From: JAZQLP01 sp045629205
GTDB taxonomy: Bacteria > Bacillota > Clostridia > Oscillospirales > UBA644
Assembly (NCBI GenBank): GCA_045629205.1
Contig: JAZQQT010000060.1
Span: forward strand, 1-9,934
Reading direction: 5' to 3'
Length of the DNA: 9,934 nt
Position numbers and translations under genes: made by a program. Within the stretch, counting starts at the first letter, position 1, and each line of letters opens with the position of its first letter. Positions 7,755 to 9,934 of the stretch are shown here, piece after piece. The notes below the pieces were generated by a model that saw only the letters and a list, made by a program, of their open reading frames with translations, made no database searches and was not told where the DNA came from.

Positions 7755-7797
7755 AAAAAACAGTAAAGGCACACTTAATCCTCGGATCAAGTGTGCC
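7755..7797 (-). terminator. Riboswitch-controlled intrinsic terminator before purE
   Basis: On the minus strand, 7797-7784 pairs with 7781-7768 to give a 14-bp stem with one G-U pair (arms GGCACACTTGATCC and GGATTAAGTGTGCC), followed by the T-rich tail TTTACTGTTTTTT (7767-7755). The first bases of the stem, GGCA (7797-7794), also form the 3' side of riboswitch stem P3, so aptamer folding and terminator formation exclude each other. The hairpin ends just before the purE ribosome binding site. It therefore looks like an attenuator that is on when no ligand is bound, rather than the end of an operon. Confidence 0.9.
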
Positions 7798-7866
7798 CAG
7801 ACGGTCGGCAGAATAATATCTCATGTTTCATGTGGTGCTCCACTTATCCGTCAGTCGCGTGAGATA
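7791..7866 (-). ncRNA. ZTP riboswitch (pfl motif)
   Basis: The 5' leader of the purine operon reads as a ZTP aptamer. P1 pairs TATCTCA (7866-7860) with TGAGATA (7823-7817). The conserved junction contains GCGACTGACGG (7858-7848). P2 pairs GTGG (7843-7840) with CCAC (7835-7832). The conserved 3' block is GCCGACCGTCTGGGCA (7809-7794), with P3 formed by TGCC and GGCA. The pseudoknot is explicit: GACGG (7852-7848) pairs perfectly with CCGTC (7804-7800). The familiar consensus at the second site is CCGCC, so the T here is matched by an A in the partner, a compensatory change. ZTP and ZMP accumulate when 10-formyltetrahydrofolate is short; two operon enzymes use that cofactor. Ligand binding is expected to stabilise P3 and switch the operon on. 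Motif recognition is strong; ligand identity is from family knowledge. Confidence 0.93.
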
Positions 7867-7884
7867 CTTTTTATTTACGGATAC

Positions 7885-7913
7885 AGTTTACCACACGAGG
7901 GATAATATGTCAA
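7885..7913 (-). promoter_or_regulatory. SigA-type promoter of the purine operon
   Basis: The minus strand has a perfect -35 box TTGACA (7913-7908), a 17-nt spacer and TAAACT (7890-7885) as -10. Transcription would begin near 7877-7879, about 12 nt before riboswitch stem P1, giving a leader of about 130 nt before purE. No PurR-box-like element was recognised nearby, so the riboswitch is the only control visible. Confidence 0.82.
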
Positions 7914-7971
7914 CCGAAAAGAGTATTTTTTTATGAATTATTTTCAAAAAAAGAGAACGAAAAAGGCAATC

Positions 7972-7995
7972 AAAAAACAGTCCGAAAACGGTCCG
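7972..7995 (-). terminator. Probable terminator of the sigma/anti-sigma operon
   Basis: Six nt after the stop of the putative anti-sigma gene the minus strand reads CGGACCG (7995-7989), TTTT loop, CGGACTG (7984-7978), then six T (7977-7972). The stem has seven positions including one G-U and one A-A mismatch, so it is weak, but the position and T-run are right. Further T-rich tracts follow (7940-7965). Confidence 0.5.
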
Positions 7996-8000
7996 TCCGG

Positions 8001-8909
8001 TTATTGTCCGACAAGACCGAACCGACTCAAAAAATCATCGGTCACGGCAAATGACGCAGATATGTCAACGAGAACGTTACGATAATAAAATATCACTCTT
8101 TTTTCGGACAGAAAAATCGCGTCGACGTCGGTTCCGTCATACAAGCGGACACTTTTGCGTTTATATTTATCCGCCGAATCCGGCTTGATTATACCGAGCT
8201 GAGCGAGAGAGTATTCAAAACCGTTATTGCCGCCGGCAAAAAGAGTCGAAGGATACGTCATCCTAACATCAAAAGCAGCCTCATCGTATGCACATAAAAA
8301 GACTAACCCCGGCGCATATCCCCATTTCGGATTGGAAAAAGTATTGACGAATATCGGCCAATCCATAAGACCGTTAAGCGACACCGCACCGTTAACACGC
8401 GGTTCAAGCAGACAAGCCTCCCCGTTTTGGATCGCATGAACGGTATTCAGAAGTCCGACGCTGTTCGGTTCACCGGCAGAGACAAACGATTCCAGCTCTC
8501 TGTTCAGTGAAGCATGCGCCTCCGATGAACCGAAGACAGCATCAAAAAGCTCATCGAATGTCTGATACAGAACGCCGCGCCCCGGTCCCGTGTCGGCAGA
8601 ACCGGCCGAAGGATCATCAAAAACATCATGTCCATCAAACTCTTGGTTAAATCCGAAAAAATAAAACGGTGATTCGCCATAGCCGCAGTCTTTTATGTTG
8701 TTTGTTGCTCTGTCAATCGCATAAAGAATCGGACGGGCAAGAGCAACACAAAGAAGGACACAGGCAGCGCCAACACCGACTTTCATCCATATACGCGGGA
8801 CTGTCCGGACTTTTTCCTTCTTTTTTTCGACAGAATCCGCCGGAGCGGCTTCTTCTATATAATTTTCGTTTACATCGGTCATGGCATTTAATAAATCTTC
8901 CGGTTTCAT
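8001..8909 (-). CDS. Putative membrane-anchored anti-sigma factor with large extracytoplasmic domain
   Basis: The protein has 302 residues. A cytoplasmic head of about 42 residues (MKPEDLLNAM, then ENYIEEAAP) ends in a lysine/arginine-rich stretch KKKEKVR (29-35), followed by one hydrophobic segment (about 43-65, VGVGAACVLLCVALARPILY) and an outside domain of about 235 residues rich in Phe, Gly and Asp. Positive residues before the helix predict an inside N-terminus. The start overlaps the sigma gene stop as ATGA, with AAGGAGGA 11 nt upstream, so the two should be co-translated. Position and topology argue for an anti-sigma factor; the short acidic N-terminal helix resembles leaders of clostridial anti-sigma proteins as I recall them. 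No HxxxCxxC zinc motif is present. The outside domain matches nothing I know and could sense an envelope signal. It may instead be a target or effector protein. Confidence 0.7.
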   Translation of the reverse strand: MKPEDLLNAMTDVNENYIEEAAPADSVEKKKEKVRTVPRIWMKVGVGAACVLLCVALARPILYAIDRATNNIKDCGYGESPFYFFGFNQEFDGHDVFDDPSAGSADTGPGRGVLYQTFDELFDAVFGSSEAHASLNRELESFVSAGEPNSVGLLNTVHAIQNGEACLLEPRVNGAVSLNGLMDWPIFVNTFSNPKWGYAPGLVFLCAYDEAAFDVRMTYPSTLFAGGNNGFEYSLAQLGIIKPDSADKYKRKSVRLYDGTDVDAIFLSEKRVIFYYRNVLVDISASFAVTDDFLSRFGLVGQ

Positions 8910-9460
8910 AAATATATGTCCTCCTTCTCGAGCATCTCCCGAAGTGTTTTTTTTGATTCCGCAAGCGATTTTCTTACAGAGAAAAGAGATATTTTTAAAG
9001 ATGACGCAATTTCTTCCATAGAAGACGCATACCAGTATCGTCTCATGAAAATCAAGCGGTCGGAAGGTCCGAGTCCATCAAGAAATCTGTTGAGAACCTG
9101 TGTTACCGCAATTTTGTCGGTAATATTATCCGATTTGCCGTCGGGCAGACATTCCCGCAATTCGCCGAGCAAAGCCCTGATATTTCCGCCGCGTTTAGCG
9201 GCAGAAGCCGAGCGTATCCTGTCGAGCGCAAGATTCCGGGTTATCCTACCGAGGAACGCGCGCAGAGAAGAAGGTCTTTGCGGAGGTATGGAATCCCATG
9301 CCCTGAGCCACGTATCGTTAACACATTCCTCCGAGTCGCCGCCGTCGCGCAATATACCGAACGCAATACACCTACAGTATCCGCCGTATTTCGTTTCGGT
9401 CTCGGTTATCGCCGACTCAGAGCGTGACCAGAACAAATCGATAATAAAACGGTCTTCCAT
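8906..9460 (-). CDS. ECF-type sigma-70 family RNA polymerase sigma factor
   Basis: At 184 residues it has the two-domain size of ECF sigma factors. Region 2 spans about 25-85: YGGYCRCIAFGILRD, then SEECVNDTWLRAWDSIPP (43-60) and LRAFLGRITRNLALDRIR (66-83), the core-binding and -10-recognising helices. After a linker, region 4 spans about 120-178: LGPSDRLIFMRRYWYASS (130-147) and the helix-turn-helix SMEEIASSLKISLFSVRKSL (147-166). The sequence is typical of gut Clostridia sigma factors paired with a downstream membrane protein. The ATG at 9460 follows GGGGAGGA by about 4 nt, and the stop overlaps the next start by 4 nt. The promoter upstream looks like a housekeeping type, not an obvious ECF self-promoter. 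The target regulon cannot be read from this window. Confidence 0.93.
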   Translation of the reverse strand: MEDRFIIDLFWSRSESAITETETKYGGYCRCIAFGILRDGGDSEECVNDTWLRAWDSIPPQRPSSLRAFLGRITRNLALDRIRSASAAKRGGNIRALLGELRECLPDGKSDNITDKIAVTQVLNRFLDGLGPSDRLIFMRRYWYASSMEEIASSLKISLFSVRKSLAESKKTLREMLEKEDIYL

Positions 9461-9495
9461 GAGTCCTCCCCTTTCCGTGATGAATTTCCGATAAA

Positions 9496-9524
9496 ATTTT
9501 AATATGCATCTTAAAAAATGTCAA
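9496..9524 (-). promoter_or_regulatory. SigA-type promoter of the sigma/anti-sigma operon
   Basis: The minus strand shows TTGACA (9524-9519), a 17-nt spacer and TAAAAT (9501-9496). Predicted initiation is near 9489, giving a leader of about 30 nt that includes the GGGGAGGA ribosome binding site. The consensus quality suggests housekeeping transcription of the ECF operon. Confidence 0.78.
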
Positions 9525-9540
9525 CTCCGTTCATTTGACA
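9519..9540. promoter_or_regulatory. Inverted repeat overlapping the -35 box, possible operator
   Basis: TGTCAA (9519-9524) and TTGACA (9535-9540) form 6-bp inverted arms separated by 10 nt. The left arm is the -35 box itself on the minus strand. A dimeric regulator could bind here, but 6-bp arms in AT-rich sequence may be chance. Confidence 0.25.
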
Positions 9541-9691
9541 CTCTTCACCCTTATAGACGTAAAAAAACGACAAAGTGATACGGTTTTTGCGATATTTCAC
9601 AAATTGTTCATAATTTAAGGCAAAAGCACATTCAAAAATTCCCTTTTTACCGCACTCACGGAAGTGATTCAGCACCTCAGAATTGTTTATC
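9541..9691. other. AT-rich intergenic stretch without a recognisable gene
   Basis: This is part of the 345-nt gap between the unidentified right-edge gene and the sigma gene. I see no coding frame with a good ribosome binding site and no strong hairpin or tRNA-like fold here. One open frame (9511-9750, minus) crosses it but begins inside the hairpin repeat and runs over the promoter. Confidence 0.6.
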
Positions 9692-9796
9692 GTTGTGTCC
9701 CGCAAAAGCGGAACACAACACATCACCGAGAGCAGAGTGAGCAACATCACAAGCCGGAGGCGGCATCACTTTTGCGGCGGCGCCGCAAAACATCAC
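9692..9796. repeat. Compact hairpin repeat punctuated by CATCAC words
   Basis: Four copies of CATCAC (plus strand starts 9721, 9745, 9764, 9791) separate short modules. Module one (9692-9719) is a 12-position hairpin with an AAAA loop (one pair is G-U on the minus-strand RNA). Module three (9753-9764) is GCCG, GAGG, CGGC. Module four (9770-9790) is a perfect 9-bp hairpin TTTTGCGGC / GCCGCAAAA with a 3-nt loop. The second module (9727-9744) does not fold clearly. The layout resembles interspersed non-coding elements I recall from Clostridia genomes, in which short hairpins alternate with a fixed short word. It starts 9 nt after the stop of the right-edge gene; the hairpins may also act in transcript end formation, though there is no T-run. 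Confidence 0.6.
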
Positions 9797-9805
9797 CTAA
9801 ATTTT

Positions 9806-9934
9806 CTATTCCAAAATATCCTTATCATTTTCAAGTAAAAATTCTTTGAAACGTGATATTTCCGGCAATAAGTCCGCCGGATGATTCTGCAAATCGTCGT
9901 CGTTTTTCGGACAAACGCCCCTCAAATACGGAAC
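9806..9934 (-). CDS. C-terminal end of an unidentified protein
   Basis: The minus strand is open from the right edge for 42 codons to TAG (9808-9806). The tail reads VPYLRGVCPKNDDDLQNHPA followed by DLLPEISRFKEFLLENDKD and ILE, hydrophilic and acidic, probably a C-terminal helix. I do not recognise the family. Reality as a gene is supported by sensible composition to a stop that sits just before the hairpin repeat, and by the same orientation as its neighbours, but the fragment is short. The start lies beyond the window. Confidence 0.55.
   Translation of the reverse strand, partial: VPYLRGVCPKNDDDLQNHPADLLPEISRFKEFLLENDKDILE

Noticed and set aside
7746..7790. Upstream in-frame TTG start for purE (15 extra residues)
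   Set aside because: The extension would be encoded by the terminator hairpin; ATG at 7745 has GGAGG 4 nt upstream and gives the normal PurE N-terminus.
7791..7866. Guanine/adenine (purine) riboswitch upstream of purE
   Set aside because: The three-way junction signature of purine riboswitches is absent, while P1, P2, P3 and pseudoknot of the ZTP motif are all present.
9535..9563. Divergent plus-strand promoter starting from TTGACA at 9535
   Set aside because: No acceptable -10 hexamer lies 16-18 nt downstream, and no plus-strand gene follows.
9511..9750. Minus-strand open frame of 79 codons
   Set aside because: It starts within the hairpin repeat at a GTGATG-type separator, runs through the sigma-operon promoter, has no ribosome binding site and no family resemblance; the hydrophobic start comes from repeat sequence.
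9664..9849. Plus-strand open frame of 61 codons
   Set aside because: It is read across the hairpin repeat and antisense to the right-edge gene; its composition is repeat-derived and no ribosome binding site is evident.

Overview
The window looks like a chromosomal segment of a Clostridia-type Firmicute, probably an uncultured gut-type lineage near Oscillospiraceae. This rests on the protein flavour (long-form PurL start, PurF paralogue beginning MGGFFG, stand-alone AICAR transformylase plus PurO-type cyclohydrolase), strong GGAGG-type ribosome binding sites, SigA-like promoters with 17-base spacers, and moderate GC. Every gene supported here is on the minus strand, so transcription runs from high to low coordinates.

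Positions 1-7913 hold a de novo purine operon. A SigA-type promoter (7885-7913) leads into a ZTP-sensing (pfl) riboswitch (7791-7866), whose 3' end is shared with an intrinsic terminator hairpin (7755-7797) just before the purE ribosome binding site. Seven tightly packed genes follow: purE, purC, purF-like, purM, a purN-purO fusion, a stand-alone AICAR transformylase (purH type) and purD. The first 79 codons of a long-form purL start with TTG directly after the purD stop and run off the left edge. Gaps between genes are 0 to 21 nt. Together they cover most of PRPP to IMP; no purB or purK is visible here.

Three features of the operon stand out. The PurF-like protein keeps the PRPP loop and candidate Fe-S cysteines but lacks the Cys nucleophile and other glutaminase residues. 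GAR transformylase and IMP cyclohydrolase are joined in one 445-residue reading frame. IMP formation is therefore split between a cyclohydrolase-less AICAR transformylase and a PurO-family enzyme instead of a two-domain PurH.

Positions 7972-9524 hold a two-gene ECF sigma / membrane-anchored putative anti-sigma operon with overlapping stop and start (ATGA), its own promoter and a possible terminator. Upstream, 9541-9691 shows no gene. Positions 9692-9796 carry a compact hairpin repeat punctuated by four CATCAC words, and 9806-9934 is the C-terminal end of an unrecognised minus-strand protein.
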